From Lathyrus oleraceus (taxonomy: Eukaryota > Streptophyta > Magnoliopsida > Fabales > Fabaceae), in contig NC_066580.1 in assembly GCF_024323335.1 (NCBI RefSeq), forward strand, positions 259,267,332 through 259,331,331: a DNA stretch of 64,000 bases, given 5' to 3'. The notes beneath the pieces are model-generated. The model was not told where the DNA came from and ran no database searches. It saw only the letters and a list, made by a program, of their open reading frames with translations. Made by a program: the position numbers and the translations under genes. How positions within the stretch are numbered: the first letter of the stretch is position 1; every line of letters starts with the position of its first letter. Below, one piece after another: positions 30,522 through 42,919 of this stretch.

Positions 30522-32846
30522 ATGGCTGGAAGAGGTAGAGACGATGCTGCGATTGCTGAGGCTCTGGGTATGCTAGCTGGAGTACTTGGAGGGAATCCGA
30601 ATGTTGTGGGAATGGGAGCTGCTCGTCAACTGAGTGAGTTCCAGAAGAACAATCCTCCAATGTTCAAGGGAGCATACGATCCAGATGGCGTTCAGAAGTG
30701 GTTGAAGGAGATAGAGAGGATCTTCCGAGTGACTGAGTGTGCTGATAACCAGAAGGTCAGGTTCGGTACGCATATGCTGTCAGAGGAAGCAGATGATTGG
30801 TGGGTTGCTACCCGCACTGAGTTGGAATCTGCTGGGAATGCTGAGATCACTTGGGATGTGTTCAGAGAGAGATTCCTGAGGAAGTACTTTCCAGAGGATG
30901 TCAGAGGAAAGAAAGAGATAGAGTTCTTAGAATTGAAGCAGGGTAACAGGTCTGTTACTGAGTATGCTGCTAAGTTCACAGAGCTGTCAAAGTATTACAC
31001 TCCCTATAATGAGGCTGCTGGAGAATTTTCGAAATGTGTGAAGTTTGAGAACGGGTTACGTCCCGAGATCAAGCAGGCTATTGGATATCAGCGGATCAGA
31101 GTGTTTTCTGACTTGGTTGACTGTTGCAGGATTTTCGAACAGGATTCCAAATCCAGAGCGGAGAGCTATCAGCAGAGGGTTGATAGGAAAGGCAAGAATC
31201 AGAATGATCGTGGAAAACCGTATGCAGCTGGCAAAGGTTTTCAGAAGCAGAGTGGGATGAAGAGGCCTAGTGGGGGAGACTCTAGTGCCCCTGCTAAGTG
31301 TTATAGATGTGGTCGGGCTGGACATCGTGTCCATGAGTGTACCAGTGCTGAGATGAAGTGTTTCAAGTGTGGCAAAGGTGGTCATTTGGCTGCAGAGTGC
31401 CGGTTGAAGACTGTAACTTGTTTCAACTGTGGAGAGGTGGGTCATATCAGTCCACAGTGTCCTAAACCGAAGAAAGAGAATCAGTCGGGAGGCAAGGTCT
31501 TTGCTTTATCGGGTTCTGAGACTTCTGCAGATGATCGTTTGATCCGAGGTACGTGTTATATTAATGGCTTTCCTCTTGTGACTCATTCCTTTATATCTTT
31601 GGATTGTGCTGTGAAACTTAAGTTAGAGATATCTGAGATGCATGGTAGTATGGTGATTGATACTCCTGCGAAGGGTTCAGTGACTACTACTTCAGTTTGT
31701 TTGAATTGTCCTTTGAGTATTTTTGGTAGAGACTTTGGGATAGACCTTGTGTGTCTTCCACTAGTGCAGATTGATGTTATTCTGGGTATGAACTGGTTGG
31801 TGTTTAACCGAGTTTCTATCAACTGTTTTGATAAGACTGTGATATTTCCTGAGATTGAGGAAGGAAAGAGTTTGTTTCTATCAGCCAGGCAGGTGAATGA
31901 GGCAGTAGCAGATGGGGCAGAGTTGTTTATGCTGTTAGCGACTTTGGAGGCTAAAGATAAACTAGTGATTTGCGATCTAGCCGTGGTGTGTGATTTTCCT
32001 GATGTGTTTCCGGAAGAAGTGAATGAATTGCCGCCAGAGCGTGAAGTTGAGTTCTCGATTGATTTGGTACCTGGTACTAGACCGATATCGATGGCTCCGT
32101 ACCGTATGTTTGCTGTTGAGTTAGCTGAATTGAAGAGTCAGCTGGAAGATCTGTTGGATAAGAAATTTATTCGTCCGAGTGTGTCACCGTGGGGTGCACC
32201 AGTGTTATTGGTTAAGAAGAAAGAAGGTACTATGAGGTTGTGTGTGGACTACAGGCAATTGAATAAGGTGACGATCAAGAATCGGTATCCTTTACCGAGG
32301 ATTGATGATTTGATGGATCAGTTGGTTGGTGCGAGTGTGTTCAGCAAGATAGATTTGAGATCTGGGTATCATCAGATACGTGTGAAAACTGAGGATATTC
32401 AGAAGACTGCTTTCAAAACAAGGTATGGACATTATGAGTATTCTGTAATGCCTTTTGGTGTGACTAATGCGCCTGGAGTATTCATGGAGTATATGAATAG
32501 GATTTTCCATCCGTACCTAGATAAGTTTGTTGTGGTGTTTATTGATGACATTTTGGTGTATTCGAAATCTGAAGAAGAGCATGCTGAACATTTGAGAGTG
32601 GTTTTAGGAGTTCTACGAGAAAAGAAGTTATTTGCTAAACTGTCGAAGTGTGGATTTTGGTTAGAAGAGGTTAGTTTTCTTGGTCATGTGATTTCAAGAG
32701 GTGGTGTTGCTGTTGATCCTTCTAAGATAGAAGCAGTATCTAAGTGGGAAGCTCCTAAGTCTGTTGCTGAGATTCGAAGTTTCCTTGGATTGGCTGGTTA
32801 TTATAGGAAGTTCATTGAGGGATTTTCTAAGTTGGCGTACCGTTGA
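30522..32846 (+). pseudogene. Tekay-like gag-protease-RT, protease active site lost, frameshift at end
   Basis: 774 codons from the ATG at 30522, 110 nt after the PBS. Gag capsid region about 40-220; three CX2CX4HX4C knuckles at about 259-311 ([42 protein letters not shown]). The protease continues with [13 protein letters not shown] and VILGMNWL, but the loop that should hold the catalytic D-T/S-G-A is missing: the sequence jumps from YINGFPL to THSFISLDC (about 31561-31600), an in-frame deletion. RT follows with [38 protein letters not shown] and catalytic FIDD at about 670-675. After FIEGFSKLA the frame breaks by a one-base loss near 32836 and stops at 32846. The rest of pol continues in another frame at 32843. 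Confidence 0.9.
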
Positions 32847-34870
32847 CGATGTTGACCAGAAAGGGGCAAGCATTTGTTTGGGACTCAAAATGTGAAGAAG
32901 GCTTCCAAGAGTTAAAGAGAAGGTTAACTACTGCTCCTATTCTGATATTACCGAGTCCGTCGGAATTATTTGAGGTTTACTGTGATGCTTCATTGTTGGG
33001 TTTGGGTGGTGTGTTGATGCAGAATAAGCAGGTTATAGCTTATGCTTCGAGACAGCTGAGGGTTCATGAGAGGAACTATCCGACGCATGATTTAGAGTTG
33101 GCAGCTGTGGTATTTGTTCTGAAGTTATGGAGGCATTACTTGTATGGATCAAGATTTGAGGTTTTCAGTGACCATAAAAGTTTAAAGTATTTATTTGATC
33201 AGAAAGAGCTGAATATGAGACAGAGGAGATGGTTAGAGTTTCTGAAGGATTATGACTTTGGTTTGAATTACCATCCGGGTAAAGCAAATGTAGTGGCTGA
33301 TGCATTGAGTCGGAAATCATTACATATGTCTATGTTAATGGTTAAGGAATTGGATTTAATTGAGCAGTTTAGAGACTTGAGTTTGGTGTGTGAGAGTACT
33401 CACAATAGTGTTAAATTGGGAATGTTGAAGCTAACGAGTGGTATTCTGGATGAGATTAGAGAAAGTCAGAAATCCGATGTGCTTTTGGTTGATAAGTTGA
33501 CTCTAGTGAATCAAGGTCAAGGTGGTGAATTTAGAGTTGATGAGAATGGTGTTTTGAAATTTGGTAATCGGGTGTGTATTCCGGATGTTACCGAACTTAA
33601 GAAGAGTATTCTGGAGGAAGGACATCGTAGTGGCTTGAGTATTCATCCTGGAGCTACGAAGATGTATCATGATTTGAAAAAGTTATTTTGGTGGCCGGGA
33701 ATGAAAAGAGAAATTGCGAGTTTTGTTTATTCTTGTTTGACTTGTCAGAAGTCGATAATTGAGCATCAGAAGCCGTCTGGGCTAATGCAACCGTTGGCTA
33801 TTCCAGAGTGGAAGTGGGATAGTATCAGTATGGATTTTGTTTCTGGTTTGCCGAGGACAAGTAAGAATTTTGAAGCTATTTGGGTGATTGTTGATAGATT
33901 GACAAAATCGGCTCATTTCATTTCGATCAGAATGGATTATCCGTTAGAGAGATTAGCCGAGTTGTATATTGAGAAGATTGTAAGTTTGCATGGTATTCCG
34001 TCGAGTATTGTTTCGGACAGAGATCCTAGATTTACGTCGAAGTTCTGGGAAGGTTTGCAGAGGGCTTTGGGAACTAAGTTGAGATTGAGTTCTGCATATC
34101 ATCCGCAGACTGATGGTCAGACTGAGAGGACGATTCAGTCACTAGAGGATCTTTTGAGGGCTTGTGTTTTGGAAAAGGGAGGTGCTTGGGATTGTTATTT
34201 ACCTTTGATTGAGTTTACCTACAACAATAGTTTTCATTCGAGCATTGGTATGGCACCGTTTGAAGCTTTGTATGGTAGGAGATGTCGGACACCTTTATGT
34301 TGGTATGAGTCCGGTGAGAGTGCTGTGGTTGGACCGGAGATTGTTCAACAAACTACGGAAAAGATTAAGATGATTCAGGAGAAGATGAGAATTGCTCAAA
34401 GTCGTCAGAAGAGTTATCACGATAAGAGGAGGAAGTCACTTGAGTTCCAAGAGGGAGATCATGTGTTTCTTCGCGTTACTCCGATAACTGGGGTTGGTCG
34501 AGCCTTGAAGTCGAAGAAGTTGACACCTCGATTTATTGGTCCTTATCAGATTTTGGAGAGGATAGGGGAGGTAGCCTATCGTGTCGCTTTACCGCCGTCA
34601 CTTGCAAATTTGCATGAGATTTTTCATGTGTCTCAGTTGAGGAGGTACATTCATGATCCATCGCATGTAGTCCAAGTAGATGATGTACAGGTGAGAGATA
34701 ACCTGACTGTTGAAACATCACCTATGAGGATCGAGGATCGAGAGTTGAAGCAGTTGCGGGGTAAAGAGATTGCCTTGGTGAAGGTAGCTTGGGGAGGACC
34801 AGCAGGTGGCAATGTGACTTGGGAACTGGAGAGTCAGATGAAGGAGTCTTATCCGGAGTTATTCGCTTGA
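32843..34870 (+). pseudogene. Tekay-like RNase H-integrase-chromodomain portion of pol
   Basis: 675 codons continuing pol after the frameshift; the ATG at 32843 is internal, not a true start. RNase H: VYCDASLLGLGGVLM, DLELAAVVF, FSDHKSLKYL, VVADALSRK. Integrase: HHCC zinc region (HPGATKMYHDLKKLFWWPGM, then CLTCQK), catalytic DDE in SMDFVSGLP, IVSDRDPRFTS and YHPQTDGQTERTIQSLEDLL, then FHVSQLRRYIHDPSHV. The last about 45 residues (ELKQLRGKEIALVKVAWGGP, TWELESQMKESYPELF) fit the chromodomain-like tail of Tekay/Del integrases, thought to direct integration to heterochromatin. No internal stop in this part. Confidence 0.9.
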
Positions 34871-34900
34871 GGTATGTTTTCGAGGACGAAAACTCTTTTA

Positions 34901-34912
34901 GTGGGGGAGAGT
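34901..34912 (+). promoter_or_regulatory. Polypurine tract of Tekay-like element
   Basis: GTGGGGGAGAGT directly before the 3' LTR start TGTAACACC. Confidence 0.85.
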
Positions 34913-36939
34913 TGTAACACCCCAATAATAATATGATAATTATTTAAATTAAGTTAATAATATATTTATTAATTTAATTAGATAATTGGATTATTATTAT
35001 TATTATTTTTGGAATTTTTGAATTATTATTATTATTGGGATAATAATATAAATTGGAAAATATATATATGTGGGAAATAAGAAAAGAGACCATTTGGTAA
35101 AGAAAAGGTTTTCACGTGAAACAGAGAAGCGATTGAGGAAGAGGAGAAAGGGCAAAGAGGAAGAGCAAGGGCAAAGGTTGGAGAAGAGAAAAGCTTGGAG
35201 CTCAAAGAATTGCCGGATTAATCAGGTAAGGGGGGTTTATCGTCGTTTAATGGGTATTATGGGTTAGCATGTAATGGGTAGTGATAAACCGTTGAATTGA
35301 CCCTAATTGGGATTGTTGATGCTGAAAATTGTGATGAATAAGTTGTGTTAAATCTGAAATTTAATCGGTAATTGGATGGGTAGTGTTTTCCCGAACGTGT
35401 AGCTTTTTACGGAATTGGAATCGGAGGTTCGGAAGTCCTCCAACGGCGGAAAATGCGGAGAATTCTGCATTCTGCTTTGTGTTAGCGCAGGAACAGCTTC
35501 TGTCTTGCGTTAACCGGTTAACCCAGGGTGTTAACCGGTTAACACTGTTATGTATTTTGAATAATTGCTGTTTTGTCTGCGTTAACCGGTTAACCCAGGG
35601 TGTTAACCGGTTAACACTGTTGTGATTGCTGAGATATTGCTGTTTGTGCTGCGTTAACCGGTTAACCCAGGGCGTTAACCGGTTAACACTGTTAAGTTTT
35701 GGGCAGGAAGCGTGTTTGTGCTGCGTTAACCGGTTAACCCAGGGCGTTAACCGGTTAACACTGTTGCAGAGTGGAAAATTGGTGTTTTAAATGTTGTGTA
35801 CTTAATTGATGGTTGGCATATGTTGGCGGATGATGTAATAGGGATTATTTCCAGTTGTTTTGAGTAGTAAGGGTATTAGTAGAGTGTGCTAATACTGTGA
35901 TTAATTATTTGACATGATATGGTGTTTGATACATGTGTTGATGATGTATGATGATATTCATAATATTGTGAATGTATATATTATGCATGTATTTGTGAAT
36001 GGACTGTTGTATGGCTTAGAGTGTGAGCATATGTCCATTGTGGATTGTTGTTGATGTTGCATTGCTAGATGATTAGCGTGCATAGCATAGCCCTTGGGGT
36101 TGTAGCTAATTCCCATGGTGAGGAATTAGTGAGTGAATCATTGTGGATTTGTTGTTGAGGTTTGCATGCTAGGTGATTAGTGTGCATAGCATAGCCTTTG
36201 GGGTTGTAGCTAATTCCCATGGTGAGGAATTAGTGAGTGAGTCACTAGGTCTCAAATGAGTGGGACTAGTGAGCTTAGTAGCCGTATCTGGATTTGATCG
36301 GTGAGCTTGAACTATATGTTCAAGAATAGTCGGTACCGCATGTGTGGAGTCTCATTGCATAATGTATGTATGGCGTATAATATGAATGGATGTATTCCAA
36401 TATTATACGTGTGGTTGTGTTGACATTGAGTATGAGTATGAATTGTGTTGGTATTGAGTATGATAATTGGGTCGATGTGCCGTTACTGAATGTGTGATAT
36501 GATTAGGGTGATTAATGTGTTAAATTACTTAACATGACATGATATTTTATAATGCTTATTATATCGATTGAGGAACTCACCCTTACAACTATTTTTCAGG
36601 TAACGAGCAATGAGTTGAGTAGAAGCTAATGCTTGGAGTCTAGTGTAGTCTCCTTAGTGGGTCATGCTCTGATAGATGTAACATCGGGAGGGAACATTTT
36701 AATTGTGTTGTTGATGATTGTTGAACCAGTTTACATGTAGTATGTTGCATGTTTGAATGATCGATTTGATCTCTATCCGCTGCGTATTGTGCAAATGTTT
36801 TATGTTTTGAATTAATAAAAGAGCATGACAGTTATTATGGTGTGAAATGTTGTGTGACACCCTTGATTGCATAATTACTCTGATTTATATGTGTTGTTAT
36901 TTTAATTAAAGATTTGGGGTATTTTAGAAGGGTGTTACA
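34913..36939 (+). repeat. Tekay-like element 3' LTR
   Basis: 2027 bp, same length as the 5' LTR, with the eight palindromes at 35509-35759. Differences seen include A for G at 34923, GTAAGG for GTAAGT at the donor, and AAAGATTTGG for AAATATTTGG near the end. Confidence 0.95.
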
Positions 36940-36944
36940 ACCTG

Positions 36945-39615
36945 CACCCCTGCGCTTGGCCCATTATACCATTCTCCACTTTATTTTATTTCCATTCATT
37001 TTATTTTCATTTTTTTAATTCTTATTTTCTGTTTTGTTTAATTAAATAAAAAATATTCTATTTGTTCATAAAAACATCAAAAAATACTTTTTACTTTCCT
37101 TAATGTTTTATTTAATTTATTTAATTTTTATTTTTATATTTTATTTAATGTCAATATTTTATTTAAATTAATTATTTCAAATAGTCCATTTTAACACATT
37201 TTTTCATTTATTTTATTTTCATGACTTAGAATTATTTTTAATTTCTGATTTTTGGGATGAGGGTTGACCAATGTCTCATGGTCAACCTAACCTTTTATTG
37301 GAATTTTATTTCCCATTTTCAATTTATTTTGGATTTATTTTTGACCTAGTTTGCTTGGTTGACTTTTCATTTGACTTCTGTTTTATTTCAATTAATTTAT
37401 ATAGTAATTCACATTATTTCTATAATACTTTTAGGGGATGATGATGTCCTGAACCTACCTTACTTAGTTTAATTTTTCATAATTTTGGTGATTAATTTAC
37501 TGTTTATTCTTGATTTATTTCTAACCTAGTCTTGTTGTTTGACTTTCGGTTTGACCTTCAATTAATTCAATAACCAATTTTCAATAACCAATTTACTGTT
37601 TTGATTCAATTAATTCAATAACCAATTTTCATTATTTTTAAAATCTTTTTGGGGGATGATGATATCCTGACCCCACCTTACTTAGTTTAATTTTTCATGA
37701 TTTTTGTGATTAATTTACTATTTATTTGATAATTTTTAAGTTGACTTGACTTTATAGTTGACTTTTCTATGACTGATGTTTGACTTAGGGATTGCTTAAG
37801 GTAATTGAAGAGATCTTTTGATCCTCCCTTGTTCATCTCATGTGCCACATATTAGAGGCCTTTCATCTTGATTTTATTTGATCCTTGCATCATTTCCCGA
37901 TTAAATTATTCAGTGATCCTTTGTGTGCATAGTTTCACCTGTCTGATTCATCTGATATTTTTTATACTTGTTTCTTTCATCCATGCTTCTATTGTTTGAT
38001 TGCTTAACATGTTTATACTTCTCATACATTGTTTAATACTCCCTTATATCATTCTTTGATTCATTTGATTTGATCATATACTTGTTTATATATCTGACTT
38101 GATTGCTAACTGTTGCCCACTTGTATGGTGTATGGGGCATATATTATTATTGCTTGATTGCAATGAACAACCCCCATTCATAAAAAATGTACCCCTCTCC
38201 CATGAAGTGTATAATGTTTATTCTTTCATTCTTTATTCATCTGTAAATACAAGAAATAAAAGAACATCCGATAACTATTTCAAAACAAGATCAAAACCTC
38301 GATCCAACATCGAGTAATCATTTTCCAAACTTAACATAACCAACACGTATTCATCCATTCTTTTGTAAGTCGATTGCCTCAGGCATCACCATTTCTCTTG
38401 TAAGTCGATTGCTTCATGCATCGCCATCTACCTGTAAGTAGATTGCCTTAGGCATCACCATCTACCCTTTACCCCACTCCTCTCCTTGCTCCATTCGTCG
38501 ATTCTTGTTCCGTTTAGGTAGCACCCATTAGGTAGAACCCTTTGTATGATAACATAGGTAGAATTCCCATATTCTTTTGTATGATAGGATAGGTAGAATT
38601 CCCTCATTCTTTTGTATGATAACATAGGTAGAATTCCCTTATTCTTTTGCATGCTAACATTAGGTAGATGTTCCCACTTGTAAATCCTAACACTTAGGTC
38701 CACATTGCATGACAACACTAGGGCAGAGCTTCCCCATTTTTTTAGACCTTCCGTGCATCTCCGATCCTGTGGCATGTAGTCCGTTCTATTGCAAAGAGGT
38801 AACTGCCTAAGACTCGATTCAGCGAGCTGTGACATCTGTTGCTAGGACGTGAACACATTGCCCACTCTCTTTTGACACAACTGGTGTCCTCCTTTGTAAG
38901 TCCATGTTCAGATGGCAATCCCTATGTAGCCGAACTACGGCAACTCTGATTCTCATGTTCAGATGAGATACGTAGCCAAAAGATGCGATGTCTTGCCGAG
39001 TTTTGACTGACAACTAACAACTAATCCTTGTTTTCTTTCGCCCTCGTTGCGATTCTTTTCTCTCGCCCTCGTTGCGATCAAGACCTTCCCTTTCTCTTGC
39101 CCTAGTTGCAATCGAGACCTTTGTTCTCGTAGTTAGCTGAACTACGTTTTGCTCTGATTCTTATTCCCGATGAGATACGTAGGCATAAGACGCGATGTCT
39201 TAGCAAGCACACATCTCTTTAACCCATAGGTAGCCGAGCTACGAAGACTCTGATTCTCATATTCAGATAAGATACGTATGCAGTGAATGCGACATCCGTG
39301 CGAGTCATTTTTTTTACCCTTTTCCTTTAGTAAATAGTACATTAGATAAACACACACCCTTTAGACAAGAACAACAAGAGTGGATCCCGTAGAATACTAC
39401 GGATGCGTAGGGGTGCTAATACCTTCCCTTCGTATAATCGACTCCCGAACCCAAGACTTGGTTGCGAGACCTTGTCTTTTCTATTCCTTTCTCCAGGTTT
39501 ACTTCGAGCGTTCCCCTTCCCTCCTTTGGGATAAATAACGCACGATGGCGACTCTTCTGTCATTTCTTTCTCGCCGGTTGTTTTTTTCGCACATTATATT
39601 TTTTAGGCTACGACA
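36945..39615 (+). mobile_element. Ogre copy B 3' LTR, right part
   Basis: Non-coding LTR sequence ending GGCTACGACA at 39615. A block containing ACCTTACTTAGTTTAATTTT occurs twice about 218 bp apart (about 37457 and 37675). Three copies around GTAAGTCGATTGCCTCAGGC (38360-38460), five around TAGGTAGAATTCCC (38514-38665), and three diverged copies around a TAGCCGAACTACG / GATGAGATACGTA unit (38925-39305). The Ogre LTR signature GGTGCTAATACCTTCCC is at 39412-39428 and a PBS-like TGGCGACTCT at 39546-39555. Next comes GTATC, the presumed target duplication, inside RNase H of Ogre copy C on the other strand. Confidence 0.78.
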
Positions 39616-41570
39616 GTATCAAACCGGGTTGATTCGTCTCCCACTCACCTTTGATCTGATTCACAACCAAAGCCGAATCTCCATAGACGTCAAGATACTT
39701 AATTCTGAGATCAATGGCCTCTTCAAGCCCCATAATGCAAGCTTCATACTCAACCATGTTATTCGTACACTTGAAAGTCAATCTAGCTGTAAATGGAAAA
39801 TGAGTTCCCTGAGGAGTAAGAATCATTGCCCCAATGCCATTACCATACTGATTAACAATTCCATCAAATACCATGCCCCAACGGGAACCAGGCTCTGGCC
39901 CTTCTTCAAGAAATGGTTCATCACAATCTTTCATTTTCAAGTACAAAATTTCTTCATCAGGGAAATCATACTGCACTAACTAGTAATCTTAAATTGGTTG
40001 GTGAGCCAAATGGTCAGCCAAGACACTACCTTTAATACATTTTTGAGATCGGTATTCAATATCATACTCAGATAACAACATCTGCCAACATGCAATCCTC
40101 CTAGTTAAAGCAGGCTTTTCAAAAATATACTTGATTGGATCCATTTTGGATATCAACCAAGTAGTATGATTCAACATATGCTGATGCAGACGCTTAGCAG
40201 CCCAAGCCAATGCGCAACAAGTTTTTTCAAGCATACAATACTAAGTCTCACAGTTAGTGAATTTCTTACTGACGTAGTAAATAACATATTATTTCTTTCC
40301 AGTTTCATCTTGCTGACCAAGAACACAACCCATACTTTCATTAAGCACAGTCAAATACATGATCAAAGTTCTTTGATACTGTCAAAACCTTTTTGGCAAT
40401 ATTTGGTCCAATCACAAGACTGATCTTTCCGAAGAAACTTGAATATAGGTGCACATGTGGCAGTCACATGCGATATAAATCTTGAGATATAGTTCAAGCG
40501 GCCGAGAAAACCTATGACTTGCTTCTCAGTTTTGGGCGCACATATTTCTTATATTGCTTTGACCTTGGCATGATCAATTTCAATACCCTTCTCATAGATA
40601 ATAAAGCCCAACAATTTACCAGAACGAACACCAAAATTACATTTATTGGGATTCAAGCGGAGTTTATACTTCCTCAAACACTAGAATAGCTTCAACAAAT
40701 GCTCAACATGTTCTTCTCCATCACTTGATTTGGCAATCATATCATCAACATATACTTTGATCTCTTTATGCATCATATCATTGAAAAGAGTGGCCATAGC
40801 TTTATGGTATGTTGCACCAACATTATTTAAACCGAAAGGCATCACTCTATACATGAATGTTCCCCAGAGTGTAATGAATGTGGTCTTCTCCATATCTCCG
40901 GGTGCCATTTTGACCTAATTATAACCGGAAAATTCGTCCATAAACGAAAAGACTTGGAAATTAGCTGTATTATCTACCAACATGTCAATGTGTGGCAGAG
41001 GAAAATCAACTTTAAGAATAGCTTTGTTCAAATCTCTATAATCAACACACGTGCAGACTTTTCCATCCTTCTTCGGAACATGCACAATCTTGGCCACCCA
41101 CTGCGGATACTCAGCAGTAACAAGGAAACCGACATCAATCTGCTTTTGCACTTCTTATTTGATCTTTACTGCCATATCAGGATGAGTCCTCCTCAACTTC
41201 TGCTTGACTGGCGGGAATTCTGGCTTCAACGGCACTCTATGCTCCACAATCTCAGAATCCAAACGAGGCATGTCTTGATAGGACCAAACAAACACATCTG
41301 AATACTCTCGGAGAAGATCAATCAACCCCTTCTTAACCTCTGGACATAATTAAGACTCAATCTTGACTTCTTTCACATTATCTTCAGAACCCAAGTTGAC
41401 TAGCTCAATATGCTCTTCATACGGCTGGATGGGCTTTTCCTCATGCTCAAGTAGACGAGATAGTTCACCAGACACTTCTTCATCAATCTCTTCCTCAGCC
41501 TTAAACACAGGGAAGTCAAAGTTCAGAGACGGAGTAGGATCATTGTATTCAATGGGTTTAGAAACCAACC
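39616..41570 (-). pseudogene. Ogre copy C RT and RNase H, degenerate
   Basis: Read on the minus strand from 41570 down. RT motifs: VAKIVHVPKKDGKVCTCVDY near 41090, FSFMDEFSGYN then a stop near 40915, MYRVMPFGLNN near 40830, intact catalytic YVDD near 40745, then stops. RNase H pieces follow: CCALAWAAKRLHQHMLNHTT near 40200 and SRWGMVFDGIVNQYGNGIGA, NNMVEYEACIMGLEEA and YGDSALVVNQIKGEWET near 39650-39890. The gene is cut at 39616 by insertion of Ogre copy B, so integrase and the 3' LTR of copy C lie left of the window. Several nonsense codons and frame breaks make it inactive. Confidence 0.85.
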
Positions 41571-42770
41571 TGTATAATGATTTGATATAAAATCATCTTT
41601 AAGAATAGATTTGTTCAAATCTCTATAATCAACACACGTGCAGACTTTTCCATCCTTCTTCGGAACATGCACAATCTTGGCCACCCACTGCGGATACTCA
41701 GCGGTAATAAGGAAACCGACATCAATCTGCTTTTGGACTTCTTATTTGATCTTTACTGCCATATCAGGATGAGTCCTCCTCAACTTCTGCTTGACTGGCG
41801 GGATTTCTGGCTTCAACGACACTCTATGCTCCACAATCTCAGAATCCAAACGAGGCATGTCTTGATAGGACCAAACAAACACATTTGAATACTCTCGGAG
41901 AAGATCAATCAACCCCTTCTTAACCTCTGGACACAATTAAGACTCAATCTTGACTTCTTTCACATTATCTTCAGAACCCAAGTTGACTAGCTCAATATGC
42001 TCTTCATACGGCTGGATGGGCTTTTCCTCATGCTCAAGTAGACGAGATAGTTCACCAGACACTTCTTCATCAATCTCTTCCTCAGCCTTAAACACAGGGA
42101 AGTCAAAGTTCAGAGAGGGAGTAGGATCATTGTATTCAATGGGTTTAGAAACCAACCTGTATAATGATTTGATATAAAATCATCTTTAAGACTAGCTTTG
42201 TTCAAATCTCTATAATCAACACACGTGCAGACTTTTCTATCTTTCTTCAGAACATGCACAATCTTGGCCACCCACTACGGATACTCAGCGGTAACAAGGA
42301 AATCGACATCAATCTGCTTTTGCACTTCTTCTTTGATCTTTACTGCCATATCAGGATGAGTCCTCCTCAACTTCTGCTTGACTGGCGGGAATTCTGGCTT
42401 CAACGACACTCTATGCTCCACAATCTCAGAATCGAAACCAGTCATGTCTTGATAGGACCAAGCAAACACATCTGAATACTCTCGGAGAAGATCAATCAAC
42501 CCCTTCTTAACCTATGGACACAGTTGAGACTCAATCTTGACTTCCCTCACATTATCTTCAGAACCGAAGTTGACTAGCTCAATCCGCTCTTCAAACGGCT
42601 AAATGGCCTTTTCCTCATGCTCAAGTAGACGAGATAGTTCACCAGACACTTCTTTATCAATCTCTTCATCAGCCTTAAACACAGGAAAGTCAAAGTTCAG
42701 AGAGGGAGTAGGATCATTGTATTCAATGTGTTTAGAAACCAACCTGCATAATAATTTAATATTTTCAAAA
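41014..42770 (-). repeat. 587-bp tandem triplication of 5' part of the Ogre copy C RT exon
   Basis: Three copies at a 587-bp period: 41014-41600, 41601-42187 and 42188 to about 42770. Each encodes the same piece: VSKPIEYNDPTPSLNFDFPV, a Glu-rich stretch, VKKGLIDLLREYS, WSYQDM, then the start of RT. Each begins (minus-strand order) with a splice-acceptor-like ...ATGCAG|GTTGG or ATACAG|GTTGG at 41570, 42157 and 42744. The copies nearest the RT core (first two) share two in-frame stops (near 41350/41937 and 41156/41743) that are glutamate or open codons in the third copy, so they derive from one another. The third has its own stop near 42601. Junction copies end ATGATTTGATATAAAATCATC where the outermost ends differently. 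Confidence 0.92.
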
Positions 42771-42919
42771 AAGTAAAAAGTAAAAATAAAAACATCATAG
42801 ATGTAGATGAATGGAATTGCATTTTATTGATGATAATTTTGAAAAATGTCTGACAAGGTTCACTTCTCCCTTAGGCATAAGAGAAGGATTTTTCTTAAAA
42901 TAATGAAAAAGCAAATTAC
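42744..42919 (-). other. Ogre copy C intron between protease and RT
   Basis: On the minus strand a donor AA|GTAATTTGC at 42919 and an acceptor TATTATGCAG|GTTGG at 42744 enclose 176 nt of AT-rich, T-rich sequence. An intron in this place, between the PR and RT-RH regions, has been shown to be spliced in Ogre elements. With the triplication, acceptors at 42157 and 41570 could be used instead. Confidence 0.65.

Larger units (their letters stand above)
28370..36939 (+). mobile_element. Tekay-like chromovirus (Ty3/gypsy), complete but defective
   Basis: 8570 bp. LTRs 28370-30396 and 34913-36939 are each 2027 bp, TGTAACACCCC...GTGTTACA, and differ at about a dozen positions by eye (about 0.6%). 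The TSD ACCTG is perfect at 28365-28369 and 36940-36944. PBS TGGTATCAGAGC (initiator tRNA-Met type), gag with three zinc knuckles, pol in the order PR-RT-RH-INT with a C-terminal chromodomain-like segment, and PPT. The Tekay/Del assignment rests on the domain order, chromodomain and sequence flavour. It sits inside the 3' LTR of Ogre copy B. Confidence 0.93.
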
